Of a stretch of 64,000 nt of DNA, positions 47,516-58,794 are shown piece by piece. The position numbers and the translations under genes were made by a program. Position 1 is the stretch's first letter; every line of letters starts with the position of its first letter. Location of the stretch: the NCBI RefSeq assembly GCF_040954645.1, contig NC_092806.1, positions 148,456,429 to 148,520,428 on the forward strand, in the 5' to 3' direction. The notes beneath the pieces are model-generated. The model was not told the DNA's origin. It did no database searches and saw nothing but the letters and a program-made list of their open reading frames with translations. The stretch comes from Diabrotica undecimpunctata (taxonomy: Eukaryota > Arthropoda > Insecta > Coleoptera > Chrysomelidae).

Positions 47516-48107
47516 AATATTTTTATACTTAAAATTTTTTAAATTGTTTTTCTCTCGTCTGATTTCCTTTATACCATTTTTTCTTTGAGTTTTCTTCTTT
47601 CTTCTAATACTTGAAGTGTATCTCGGGTTGTCTTTATTCTGTTCTCTTTAGTTTTTTTGTCAAAGATTTGTAAGTAGTTGGGGTAATGGGATTATGATTT
47701 CTGCAAAAATATGTTTAATTATCGAGAAGTTTGTATTTGAGCAAGGAGAGATTGCATTTTTATATGGCAATAGACTAACTTGATCCATGTTAAAATTTGT
47801 GACTTTTATTCTTTCTATTAGAGGTATACAGTTTGTTGTCTTTTTAATAGAGAGGATGCCAGGGTGGAAAATTTAAGAGAAAAGAGGATGTTATTTTTGA
47901 ATTGAAATTTTGGCCATGTAGTTTAGTGATAATTGTTGTCACCTTATGCTTAGAGGTGACTCCTTAGCTAGAACTTGTAGACCAAATGGTGCTAGTTCTA
48001 AATGCACTAAGTGCCAATCTCAAAGCTATAAATTTAATACTATTAAGCTTTTTTAAGGTAGTTTTGCTTACAACGTTATAACAAATACCGTAATCTAGTT
48101 TACACCT
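47516..48107 (-). pseudogene. I-type LINE, C-terminal region
   Basis: Minus strand from 48107: CKLDYGICYNVVSKTTLKK (the SKLDYG motif after RT), LRLALSAFRTSTIWS, then TSKHKVTTIITKLHGQNF and further C-terminal sequence with several stops. The upstream part of the same element lies beyond the insertion, at about 48800-49260. Confidence 0.65.
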
Positions 48108-48799
48108 AGTGTTGCCCAAAATGGGTCTTGGTCTTGCAGTCTTGGTCTTGTTCTTGCGTTTTCGCAAGACCAAGACCAAGACCGCCTAATTTTAGCAAGA
48201 CCAAGACCAAGACTGACCGTCCAAGATTTACGCAAGAACAAGACTAACCTGCGAGACTCTTGCGTCTTGCAGTTAGGACGGAGTGTCGTTTTAGCGAGTA
48301 TTGTAGTTCGGATATATGCTTAGAGACTTTATGAGAAGCAAAAAATATCTAACAAAAATTTAGAAAAATGGACTCATGCGCATTACGAACAATACCATAA
48401 ACATACATCAAAAACATCAATCAAAATATTCATTAAAAACAACACATTTGACACGTGCTCAGAGGTAATAATTACAATGTAAAAGTAAAATATTTTGTAC
48501 ATCATTTTCCAGCATACGACTTCTTCGCTCTGAAATTAATTGTCCAGATTTTAAGAATAGCCGCCCTCTAATCATAAAATAATCTTGCATTGCTACGTCG
48601 ACAGTAATATCGTATCGAAATATTTCTAAAAATTTGTCACCTTAGCTAATAAAAAATATAACACTTACGGACATTAGTCAATTACAAAGTAATGTTTGTA
48701 TTTTGAGAACGATTTCCGAAGTGGAAATTGAAACGTCAATAAACGTACTTTAACCTTTAATTGTGGCTTATTCCCATTTAAATAGTAATTACTTTATTC
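48108..48799. mobile_element. hAT-like repeat insertion with CAAGAC/GTCTTG clusters
   Basis: Begins TAGTGTTGCCCAAAATGGG and is followed by many copies of GTCTTG and CAAGAC, which fold (48136-48158 with 48163-48185, 21 of 23 bases paired, loop TTTT). The TGTTGCCC-type start and short subterminal repeats resemble hAT elements, but no matching right terminus or 8-bp TSD was found, and the right part (48690-48793) is another dispersed repeat. The two flanks carry parts of one I-type LINE, which supports insertion here, with loss of some LINE sequence. Confidence 0.55.
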
Positions 48800-49260
48800 C
48801 AATTTACGGTTCTGGTAAAAGTTAAACCCAAAACTTAACTTCTTCTGATTGTTTTAATGATAAATTGTTTAAAGTAAAGTCAGCTCAATACCGAGATCTG
48901 TTTTTATTAAAAATTATGTATTGTGTTTTTCTCTGTAGAGAAGTTAAATCCAGTTTTTAACGTCCAATTTTCGAGCAGAGTTGAAAAATTTTGTAAAATT
49001 TATTTGCCGTTGATATATATTTGATTTAGTATAAAAGCCGATGCCGTCTGCATAAATACTGACTTTACATAAGTAGGTGCTCTAATTTCAAAAATAACAC
49101 TATTGATTAATGCAATTAGGAATAATGGTGGACTTATTATGGAACCTTAAGTGATTCCATTATCTAATGTTTTTGTTGAGCTTTTAAGGCCATTTATCCT
49201 AATTTCTATTGATCGATTATTTAATAAATTTAAATAACAGAGTTATTACAACTAGTTATC
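48800..49260 (-). pseudogene. I-type LINE, RT fragment
   Basis: Minus strand: NGITQGSIISPPLFLIALIN (RT PQGS box, near 49170), VKSVFMQTASAFI in place of the YADD region, TLKTGFNFSTEKN (about 48930), then LGLTFTRTVNWN (about 48800). Decayed; the active site is not recognisable. It joins, across 48108-48799, to the fragment at 47516-48107. Confidence 0.65.
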
Positions 49261-50085
49261 AATGTATTAAGACAGTAAAGCAAATATTATAACTTGTTTT
49301 TTAAATTTGGATAATATTATATTAATATTAATAATTTATTCTATTTTTTTTATATACGTCGTAACCGTATTTTTCTTTCTTCTTAATTACCATAACACAA
49401 TTTCAAACAAAAAAGTTTCGAAGTTTTTAGATATTTTCTTCTGGTGCTAAACTTCATGAAACATAATTTATTTCAATTTGAAAACCAATCTTACAAGAAA
49501 TATGAATCGATAAAGAGCAGTCAGTTATTCATGGCTAATATTTTTTGAAGTAAATTGGAAGTTAAAATCAGCTTTAACTTTGTTTACGAGAAATTGTTAC
49601 TTAGCTGCGACTTAGACACGTAAAGCTGAATATTTATGATAACAAAAATTTATTACCAATTTATTTTAGCAATCTGTTGATTTTTATTTGAAAAAACAAG
49701 TCAAAAGTGTGACAACATGACCTAAATAACAAACAATATGATGTAAATGTATTTAATATCATTTAAGTAATTTTGTCGTAGTCGGCAATAAACATCTTTA
49801 AACTCAAATAAGGAAGTAGCAAAATATCTTATTAACTGTTTGAATAATAGTCATGACAGTTTACTGTGTTCATTGTACTGTTGCTGTTTACTGTTATTCT
49901 TTCTTGTTTCGGATCTAGAATAATTTTTGCTCGGATCAGTCGCTGTCTGTTTGAAATTTATTTATTACACTGACATCTTTTACTTTAGCAATCTTATTGC
50001 TTAGAATAAAGTCAATTTTGTTCTTAGTGGTTCTTTTTGGTGCTACCCAAGTACATTTTCTGTTCGATTTTTTTTAAGAATGTAT
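49261..50085. other. No recognisable gene
   Basis: AT-rich spacer, nothing supported. Confidence 0.5.
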
Positions 50086-50448
50086 TTATAATTGGCATGT
50101 TTTGGTAGTGTGCAATACTTTTTCCACAATACTTACTCCATACTTTTTCATGACTTGTTCGTTGCCGTTTCTCTTTCTTACTTTGGCATTTTCAGTAATC
50201 TGACAGTAGGATTTTGATTGAGGGGTACAGCGGTCAATCAAAATCCTACTATCAGAAATTTTTGCGCCAATACTTACGCTACCCCCTACGTAAACCTCTA
50301 CCATTCCCAGTACCAGTAACGCATTGTAGTGCATCATCAGTGTAGCAGTGTCTGGGGGCTCGGTAGACTGAGACATCGGAAGCCTTGAAGAAGACATCGA
50401 AGAGGATATCGAAAAATCGGCGCAATGATGACAAATAAAACAAAACAA
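50086..50448 (-). mobile_element. Penelope 5' module, solo fragment
   Basis: Reverse complement of this stretch matches 26730-26985 (shared words GATGTCTTCTTCA, CCGATGTCTCAGTC, ACACTGAT and GTTACTG). An open frame of 120 codons runs across it, but the coding status of this module is doubtful since the 26.7 kb copy does not keep the same frame. No RT follows. Confidence 0.65.
50199..50256. repeat. 23-bp inverted repeat hairpin
   Basis: Arms 50199-50221 and 50234-50256 are complementary with one mismatch; the inner 16 bp (GTAGGATTTTGATTGA) are perfect. 12-base loop. It sits at the end of the Penelope module, replacing the LILPADK-type continuation seen in the other copy. Confidence 0.85.
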
Positions 50449-51251
50449 ACGGAATTATGTTTATAATTATGATTTATAACGTATTTCTAGTCTTCATGAG
50501 GAAGGTCGTCATAATACTCATGGTAATCTCTCGGCATTAAGTTCTTTAGTTGCTGTAAATCCAAGTATTCCTTGTAACTTTTCTGCGTTTAGGGTACAAA
50601 TTTGACAAATCTTAAAACGGTATTGTATTGATTCTGAAATTTTTCCGTTGATTGAATAATTTATAGTCCTTAGAAAATCTAAGGTTATAAAATATTTCTT
50701 CAGAAATATATGTATACATGAGAGCTTGAATTTCGGTAACCTGAAAAATTAAGACAAAAAACACCGATCCCATATAGTCAAAAATAATGATTGCAGTTTA
50801 CTAAATAGCATTACCTAATGATCTCCCTTCAGTTTTCCTGGTTTTATGTAGTTGTAAAAATTTAGCTGTTTAAAATTCTTAAAGTAGGAATAGTTTAATT
50901 ATCCAACTATGTAAGGTTTTGTTTTGATACAGGGCAGCGACAGCCGCTTATACGTATTTCGACCTCTTTAGGTTTCGCTAGGTAGAAAGATATCATTTTT
51001 GAGGTAAAAATAATTAATTATACTTATTTTACCTGCTCTCTCCTAATGGTTGCACTTTTTTTTATTAATGTAACAAAAATCTTTAAGACAAAAATTATTT
51101 TTAAATCGGTTAGTACAGCTTAAAACAAAACATAACATTGAAAGAAATTGAAGAAAACAAACCAGCCAACTCCTAGCGAATATTAAATATTTAAAAACGG
51201 GAGGTGAGCAATTACATCTAATTAGTAAATAAATAAATATTCATACTTTGT
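50449..51251. other. No gene; one dispersed repeat fragment
   Basis: Contains 50928-50985, a copy of the repeat at 60418-60475. Nothing else supported. Confidence 0.5.
50928..50985. repeat. Dispersed repeat fragment, inverted copy of 60418-60475
   Basis: ATACAGGGCAGCGACAGCCG then CTTATACGTATTT and CCTCTTTAGGT. The copy at 60418-60475 reads the same on the opposite strand with a few differences. Element class unknown. Confidence 0.75.
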
Positions 51252-51262
51252 ATTATTATCCA

Positions 51263-52366
51263 TATGATAGTGTCCTAAGAAATAAATTGTATGAAGCCAT
51301 GGATGAATTCCACATCTCCGATAAACTGATAAGATTGGTTAAGGCTACAATGCGTAAAGTTGTTTGCAAAGTCGAAATACAGGGAGAACAATCACAGGCA
51401 TTTGAAACGCATGTTGGGCTGCGACAGGGAGATGCGCTGGCGTGTCTTCTTTTCAACATAGCTTTGGAAAAGGCGGTCAGGGATGCCCAAATAGACAGCA
51501 GAGGAAACATTTTTAATAAATCATCCCAAATTTTGGCATATGCAGATGGTGTTGATCTAGTTGCCCGCACAACACGCAAGCTAGAGAAATGTATACCACC
51601 TTGTCAAACGCCTCAAAAAATATGGGCCTGCAAGTAAATGAAAATAAAACTAAGATAATGGCATCAATACCCAACAATAGAGCCAGAAACATCGGCCACC
51701 AATTCACGGTTGATAATTCTACCTTTGAAGTGGTGGACAAATTCACATACTTAGGCTCCCTGATCACCAAGGAGAACGTCATGACGGAAGAAATCAAGCG
51801 AAGAATAATCCTAGCAAACAAATGCTATTTTGGACTGAGTAGACATATGAGAAGCAGAAACTTAAGCCAAAAAACAAAAATAACCATATACAAAACCCTT
51901 ATACAAACAGTGTTGACATATGGGTCGGAGACATGGACCATTTCCAAGGCAGATGAAAATCTCCTGCTTATATTTGAACGAAGGATCCTGAGAAGAATAT
52001 TTGGTGGCATCTGTGAAAATGGTGTTTGGAGAAGGAGGTACAACTACGAGATATATCACAGATATAAACATATATTTGGTGGTAAAGACGTAGTATCCTT
52101 TATAAAAATAGGAAGACTAAGATAGGCAGGACATCTGGCAAGATCACAGCAGAACAACCCTCCTAGAAGATTCCTTATGTCACAACCTGTGGGAAGTAGA
52201 AGTAGGGGTAGACCAAAACTCAGATGGAGGGATGGTGTAGATGAGGATGGTAGACAAATAGGCGCAGCAAACTGACAACAGTTGGCAATGGATAGAACTG
52301 ACTGGCATAATAGACTTGGGAAGGTCGAGGCTCTTTTATAGGGCTATAGCACCGATGATGATGATG
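51263..52366 (+). pseudogene. LINE family C, RT to 3' end, 11-bp TSD
   Basis: Perfect TSD ATTATTATCCA at 51252-51262 and 52367-52377; the 3' tail is (GAT)n. Begins at the first RT catalytic motif (YDSVLRNKLYEAMDEF), with the upstream Asp lost to 5' truncation. Then VGLRQGDALACLLFNIALEK and the active-site box LAYADGVDLVA, where the second Asp is Gly. A frame change near 51590 leads to 51589-52125: GLQVNENKTKIM, FTYLGSLITKENVMTEE, LTYGSETWTISK, WRRRYNYEIYHRY, then a stop at 52123 in RLR-stop-AGHL (TGG to TAG). The end includes GRPKLRWRDGVDED and another Trp codon changed to TGA. Same family as 7889-9160 and 15403-15944. Confidence 0.92.
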
Positions 52367-52377
52367 ATTATTATCCA

Positions 52378-53401
52378 ACTGTTTGTTAATATTTTCTTTC
52401 CTTATGTTGTGTTTTAACATATTTTCTGTCATAAATTGTGGAACGATACCCGTACGTAGTTAAAACACCGAATAAAATGGCCGACTTAGGTGAGTTAGCT
52501 GTCAAAATCATAACGTTCCGAATAAAACGGAGGTGGCTGGTTTTCGAATACAAATTTACACCAAAACTAGTGATTGTATTGGAGTTGTTGTTTTAGCAAA
52601 TCATTCGGAATTATAATTATTGTAAACCAACTGCGTCCAAAAACTATTTATATATATTTATGTAGCAAACCATACCTTTTATAAATGATTTTTTAAATAA
52701 AATTTCTTTAATTGACTTATTGGTGTTTAACAAAAATTTAAAAGTTACTTAATTCTTGAAATTCTTAACTTTCTTAAATAATTAGCAGATTTCGTTCGGA
52801 ATTTCTCTCTGTAGGGAAGATCGTATTATGTACTTCGATATTTTTTGCTCTAATCGGTATTAATTAAAAGTTGCCAACTGTAAGTGAAACTGGGTCGAAA
52901 AGTTCAAAGCAATAAGTAACAATGTCTGTATTGGATTTTACTTTTCTCGACAGATAAGGAGTGGAAAGGTTTGTTACTTTTTAATGACTTTTCTGTATAT
53001 GAAAACTTTAATCGAGCCTTTATTTGCGGAATGTCTAATATTTTGTTTCTTTAATCGGTTCTGTCTATATGCGTATTGTTTATTACTTATTTTTATAGGG
53101 AAATTTCAAACCTCGCATAAGTTCTCGTGAACTTTTTGAAGGTTATAATTTTATATTGGTTTAAAACTATTTCACACGAAAAAAATTTTACTTTTCGCTA
53201 GTTTGCCGCAAAAGTAACTTAAAAATATAAACAATTAGTAAACACTGATTTTAATTTCAACTTTATTTATTTGATACATTAATATTACATTAAATTTGTA
53301 TTTTTTATAAATAATATTCTTTTTGTTTTAGGTATGTACAACAGTTAGTTTTTTCTTTCTAATTTGGTAAGTTGTTTAGTTAGTTATTATGTACAAATTA
53401 A
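52378..53401. other. No recognisable gene
   Basis: About 1 kb of AT-rich DNA without a supported feature. Confidence 0.5.
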
Positions 53402-53639
53402 ACTGTAAACTGTTTTTTTTTATTTACAAATTCGCATCAACCCGAAGGTTATTAGCGAGAATCAGATTTACAATATTAAATATATTATAATTAACAAAAT
53501 TAATAGCTTTTAAGTAGTTTAACATATTTGTGAATGAACAATTTGCACCAAGTGCTTTCTCTAAGTTTATTAAGATACCATAATTGATTCTTGCTGTGGA
53601 GAAAACTGGGCAATCTACAATAAAATGTTTCACCGAGAG

Positions 53640-54059
53640 TAGGGATGGGAAAAACCTACCGGTTTTAACCGAAAACCGGTTTTTTTACTTCGCAATAACC
53701 GGTTTTATCGGTTGTTTATTTGTCCCGGTTATAACCGGTTTTTTATTTTTAAAGTAAAAACCGGTTATTAGGTTTTTACGGTAATTAGGATTAGGTTAGG
53801 TATTATTTTGGATCCCACTCATAATTAATATTTTCAAGTAATTATTCCAAACAAAACCATAATTTAAATTTTATTTTATTTTATAAATACGGAAGCAAAT
53901 TGAAAGTGCAAACTTGTAACCTATTTAATTAAAAAAACCGAAAACCGGTTTTTGGAAAAATCGGTTTTTTTGGCCGGTTATAACCGCCAGGTTAAACCGT
54001 AAGCAAAAAAAAACCGGTATAACCGAAAACCGGTGTTTTGTCAAAAACCGCCATCCCTA
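53640..54059. mobile_element. hAT-type MITE with 8-bp TSD
   Basis: 420 bp, ends TAGGGATGG and CCATCCCTA. Flanked by perfect 8-bp TSDs ACCGAGAG (53632-53639 and 54060-54067), the size made by hAT transposases. The inside is made of many copies of AACCGG and its complement (AAAACCGGTT, ATAACCGG). No coding capacity. It interrupts the LINE C-terminus between the codons for LSV and KHF. Confidence 0.93.
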
Positions 54060-57000
54060 ACCGAGAGTTTAACGTTACACTGCTCACATTTTGGTTCGGA
54101 TTCTTTAGTAATTAAGAACTTGTGCGTGGCACTGTTATGACCTAATCTAAGACGAGTTATTGTCACTTGATCCCTTCTTTTAGTGGGGAAACATCTCCAT
54201 GGTTTAATGTCCGGTTTAATATTCCGAAGATTGGACACTGAAAATTCCCACCGGTTTTGCCACTCACTTAGGATCCGCGATTTGATAACACTTGAAACAT
54301 CACTAGCTATCACGTATTTCACAATAATAGAGTCAGCTGAATTGACGGCTTCACGTGCACACTTATCTGCTTCTTCATTGCCTCTAATACCATTATGTGA
54401 TGGGATCCAAATAAAGATTACCTCCTTATTACAATTTTCTACCAGATTTTGTTTTATTTTTTCAAGAATATGATTCTCTGGGTATATTCTTCCTATAGAT
54501 TGTAGTGAGTTTAGTGAATCAGTCAAAATTATATATTTCTGATTTGGTGAGGGTATAATATATTTGAGTGCCTCGTATATGGCATATAATTCTGCAATTA
54601 GAGTACTATCGTGTATTGGCAACTTATATTTTTGACACATATTAGAGGATATAACTGCTGCTCCCACGCCATCTGTTGTTTTTGAAGCATCTGTATAAAT
54701 TTGAGAGAAATTTGTATACTTTGATAATAAGTTTTGAAGATTTTGATGTATTATACTATGGTTAGTAGTGTGTTTGTCCAATGATGTTAGGGTAGTTATT
54801 ATTTTAGATACTCCCAAAGTCCATGGTGCAGCAGGTTCAAAAGTAACGGGAAAGCAAGGAGGTAAGGTGGTGTTCAGAGATGAGAGATCTATTTTGATTC
54901 GGTGGTAGAAAGGTTTATGTAGACGTGGTTTATTGGAGAAACATGTTGATAATCGGTTAAGGTGATCATATTTAAAGGTGTGGTTGTTAGGATTTGCATT
55001 TGATTTAATTGCATAGGTTAACTTAAAGTACATTCTTCTGTGATATAGTGATGGTTCAGCTGCTTCACAATACAGGCTTTCTATTGGTGTGGTTCTGTAA
55101 GCTCCCAAGACAATGCGGAGTGCAGTATTGTGTATATTTTTAGGGAAGACTCAGTAGCCGATGAATATGCTATCCACCATAGTCTAATTTAGATCTGATT
55201 AGAGTTCTGTAGAGAGAGAGCATAGTTTGTCTATCTGCCTCCCAGTCTTTTTTAGATAGTGATTTAAGGATATTAAGTCTTGCTTGGCATTCGATTGCCA
55301 ATTTTTTAATATGTTCTTTCCAATTAAGATGTTGGTCGAATGTCATTCCTAGAAATTTTACATTATTTTTTCGAACTAGAGGCTTGTTAAATAGTGAGAG
55401 TGGAGAGTGATTAGGGTAGCTTTTCTTTGTGAATAATATAAATTGTGTTTTTTCTGTAGAAAATTGAAATCCACAATTTTGCGACCATTTCTCTAGTTGA
55501 TGTAAAAACGTTTGTAGCATACTGGTGATGCTTTCCATATTTTGGCTTCTCGCATAGATAACAAGGTCGTCTGCGTATAAGAGACCTTTCAGTGGAGAGT
55601 TCATATTGGCTAGGACATCATTTATTGCTACTAAAAAAGTGTAGGGCTTAAAACTGATCCTTGAGGAATACCATTCTCTAGTTTTGTTTTTGGTGATAGC
55701 ATACCATTAGTTTTAAGGTGGAATGATCGATTGGTTAAGAAATTATTAATGAAAGCTAGGCAGTGTCCTTTGATATTTAAATTATGTAGTTTTTTAACTA
55801 TTAGGTGTTTCCAAGTGGTATCATAATTATGCTCCCTTGATGTCAAAAAATATTGCGAGGCATTTTTGATTGGCAGCAAAAGCTTCAAGTACGTCATTTT
55901 CTAATGCTAAAATATTGTCCATTGTTGACCGATTTCTACGAAAACCACTTTGATTTGGAATTATTAGGTTTCGATTCTCAAGAGTCCATATAAGCCTTTT
56001 ATATTCAATTTGTTCCATTAGTTTGCCCATAGCACATGTCAAAGATATTGGTCTATATGGATTTGGATTATTTTTTGGATTGTTTGGTTTTAAAATTGGT
56101 ATAATAATAGATTCTGACCATTTTGATGGAAATTTATGTTGCATCCATATTAAATTAAATAACTTTAGTAAGTACTGATAAGCCTTTGAAGGTAAATTTC
56201 TTATAAATTTTACCGGAATATCATCAGGTCCCGCTGCCGAATCTTTAAACAAGGTAAGGGCTTTATTGTACTCTTCCATTGAAAACGGTGAGTTTATAGG
56301 ACTTTTATCTATTTCGTCGAAATCAATAATTAGTTTATGTTCTTCATGTTGCTTAAGTGTGATAAAACTCTGGTTATACTGGGTATTACTAGACCTATGT
56401 TTATAAGTGTTAGCCATTTCTTCTGTGATTTCGTTGTCGTTGGTAATAACCTTATATTGAATATTAAGTGAATTGATTTTTAAATTCAAATTTTTTCCCG
56501 ATATTCGTTTTATCTTCTTCCATATGTCACTCATAGGAGTAGAGCTGTTTATTTTAGAAACATAATCAATCCAGGACTGACGTTTAGCTGTCTTTATTGT
56601 AAGTCTAGTTATGGCTCGAGTTCTCTTATATTCTAGTTGGTTTTCAAGTGATTTATTTCTTTTGTATTTATTAAAGGCAGTTTAACTTTCTCTAATGACC
56701 TTTTTACAAGATTCGTTCCACCATGGAACTGGTGTGGAGCGTTTCGTTGGAGCTGTTTTACCGATTGAGTTTTCAGCTGCCTTAATAATTATTTTGGTCA
56801 AGTTGTCTAGAGATTCTTCGACATTAATTATTGTTGTCGAGTACTTGTTTATATCCTCTATTTGTTCGGCAAAAAGCTTCCAATCTGCTTTATCCATTTT
56901 CCATTTCGGAGAAAAATGGGTTGTGCGGTTATGTTGGTTGTTTTCTATAATTAATGGATAATGGTCACTGTTGTATGTGTATTGCATTGGATACCAAGAT

Positions 57001-57278
57001 AAATGTGGGTAAAGATCGCTGTCACATATTGTTAGATCAAGTGGAGTAGCTTTCTTCAGTTCTTATATTAAATCTAGTCGGGCTTCCGTCATTTAAGAGA
57101 GACAAGTTAAGATGATCTAAAATTTCTTCAATTACAGTACCCCGTTGGTCTTTATATGCTGATCCCCAAATCTGATTATATGCGTTTAGGTCTCCCAAGA
57201 TGATTCGTGGAGTAGGAATTTGTTTGAAAAGATCCTCTAGTTCGTTTCTGGATATTACTGTTCCAGGAGGTAGATATA

Positions 57279-58598
57279 CGAGGTGTGTTTTTTAAGTAAG
57301 TACCGTTTTGGAATTAAAAAAAGACGTGCAAAGATATGGCAATAATTTTATTTTTACATGAAAGCCTGTACTTTAATCTACTTTTCTACATAATTTCCGT
57401 GAATATTGAGGCACTTGTCATAACGTGGCACCAGTTTTTGAATACCCTCCTGACAAAATTCTGCCGCCTGACTTGTTAACCACTGCATCACAAATGTTTT
57501 GACTTCGTTATAGTCTTGAAGATGCTGACCGCCCAGGTGTTTCTTCAAGCGCTGGAACAAATGGTAGTCGCTGGACGCTAGATCAGGGCTGTATGGAAGA
57601 TGATCTAGAGTTTCCCATTTAAATGACTTGATAAGATCTTTGGTCTGATTAGCCACATGTGGACGGGCATTGTCATGCAGCAAACGATACCCTTACTCAA
57701 CTTGCCACGTCTTTTGTTCTGGATTGCACGACGCAGATTTTTCAATGTCTCACAATAAGACGCTGCATTGATTGTCTCATTACGAGGCAGAAACTCCACA
57801 AGCAATACTCCTTTTCTGTCCCAAAAAACTGTGCACATGATTTTCCGGGCAGAAATTGTTTGCTTAGACTTCACTCTTTTGGGTGATGATGAATGTCGCC
57901 ATTCCATGGATTGTTGTTTCGATTCTGGTGTGACGTAGGCCACCCACGTTTCGTCACCAGTAACAATTTGGTCTAAAAAATCTTCACATTCATTGTGGAC
58001 CGCTCAAGGAAAGTCAATGCACTGCCTAAACGTTGGGTTTTGTCAACATTTTTGGAACCCAACGTGATCACAATTTCCGGTAATTCAAGTTCTCGGTAAC
58101 AATGCGATACAAAACACTACGAGAATACTGAGGAAAGCAGTCGGACAATGATGAAATTGTAAAGCGTCCGTGTTCTCTCACCTTTTCGTCCTCTTTCTGT
58201 ACCAAATTTTCATTAACGACCGAAGGACGCCCACTCCGTTCTTCATCATGCACATTTGTGCGTCCATCTTTAAATGCTCTCACCCATTTCCTTACCATTC
58301 CATCACTCATAATGTTTTGTCCGTAAACTTCAACGATCTCATGATGAATATCGATCGGTTTTACGCCTTTAGCACTAAGAAATCGTATAACAGCCCGTAC
58401 TTCACAATCAGCGTGACTCACGATTGTTGGAGGCATCTTAAACACTGGCGTAAACAAGTATACAATGAAGAATCAGACTGTAATGGCGTCAGTGCGTAGA
58501 CAAGGGATGTAGGTAACCAGCTCTCATGCGCGGAACGCCGACCGTAGCGCTGCGGCGGCGGAATCGCAAAACGGTACTTACTTAAAAAACATGCCTCG
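57279..58598 (-). mobile_element. mariner element with TIRs and TA target
   Basis: 1320 bp, with TIRs of about 32 bp: CGAGGTGTGTTTTTTAAG at the left and, read inward from the right, CGAGGCATGTTTTTTAAG, differing at two positions over the full arm. TA on both sides (57277-57278 and 58599-58600). Inserted in the LINE endonuclease coding region. Confidence 0.95.
57378..58436 (-). pseudogene. mariner transposase (DD34D type), two frameshifts
   Basis: Start at 58436 (MPPTIVSHADCEVRAVIRFL). 58436-58068: the N-terminal helix-turn-helix DNA-binding half (DIHHEIVEVYGQN, RKWVRAFKDGRTNVHDEERS, GRPSVVNENLV), stopping at 58068. A frame change between 58080 and 57960, then IVTGDETWVAYVTPESK (first Asp), KIMCTVFWDRKGVLLVEFL. 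A frame change near 57690, then MLHDNARPHVANQTKDLI (second Asp) and LPYSPDLASSDYHLFQRLKK (third Asp; DLASSD for the usual DLAPSD) to the stop at 57378. About 345 codons, normal for mariner. All three Asp remain, but the shifts inactivate it. Confidence 0.93.
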
Positions 58599-58794
58599 TA
58601 TATTGCAAAGGTTTATATTAGTTTTTCCAATGACGGTGACAGCAATGACCAAAGTTAGTATTTAGAGGTATTCTTATCGAGTCATATGAATTATTAATTA
58701 AAATTGATACTGTAAACTGTTTGTTAACATTGGACTGCTATATTTTAAGAAATTATAAAAGCATAATTTTTTACTCACGTATGATATTTCAAAA

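Larger units (their letters stand above)
53424..58690 (-). pseudogene. LINE ORF2: endonuclease, RT, RNase H, C-terminus (fragmented)
   Basis: Endonuclease: AVTVIGKTNINLCN (58640-58601), mariner, then IYLPPGTVISRNELEDLF and ILGDLNAYNQIWGS (57276-57170), LSLLNDGSPT. Linker 56987-56540 (FSPKWKMDKADWKLFAEQ, VPWWNESCKK). RT: 56534-55827 with AAGPDDIPVKFIRNLPS, NNPNPYRPISLTCAMGKLME, NQSGFRRNRSTMDN, IFFDIK; frame change near 55840; NGIPQGSVLSPTLF; frame change near 55630; GLLYADDLVIYARS (active site); VKFLGMTFDQHLNWKEHI; RSKLDYGG. RNase H, 55108-54080: IYTDASKTTDGVGAAV, IAELYAIYEAL, ILTDSLNSLQSI, WIPSHNGIRGNEEADKCA (full D-E-D-D set). Then RLRLGHNSATHKFL and CEQCNVKLSV, interrupted by the MITE, resuming KHFIVDCPVF to 53424. 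The most complete LINE in the window, missing only the 5' part. Confidence 0.92.
53416..58708 (-). mobile_element. I/Jockey-type LINE carrying two later insertions, TSD found
   Basis: TSD ACTGTAAACTG (extendable by TTT into the poly-A) at 53402-53415 and 58709-58722. Minus strand, 3' poly-A at 53413-53420, preceded by GGTTGATGCG as in the LINE at 22666. The 5' end is truncated inside the endonuclease. A hAT-type MITE (53640-54059) and a mariner (57279-58598) interrupt it. Without them the LINE is about 3.5 kb. Confidence 0.92.
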
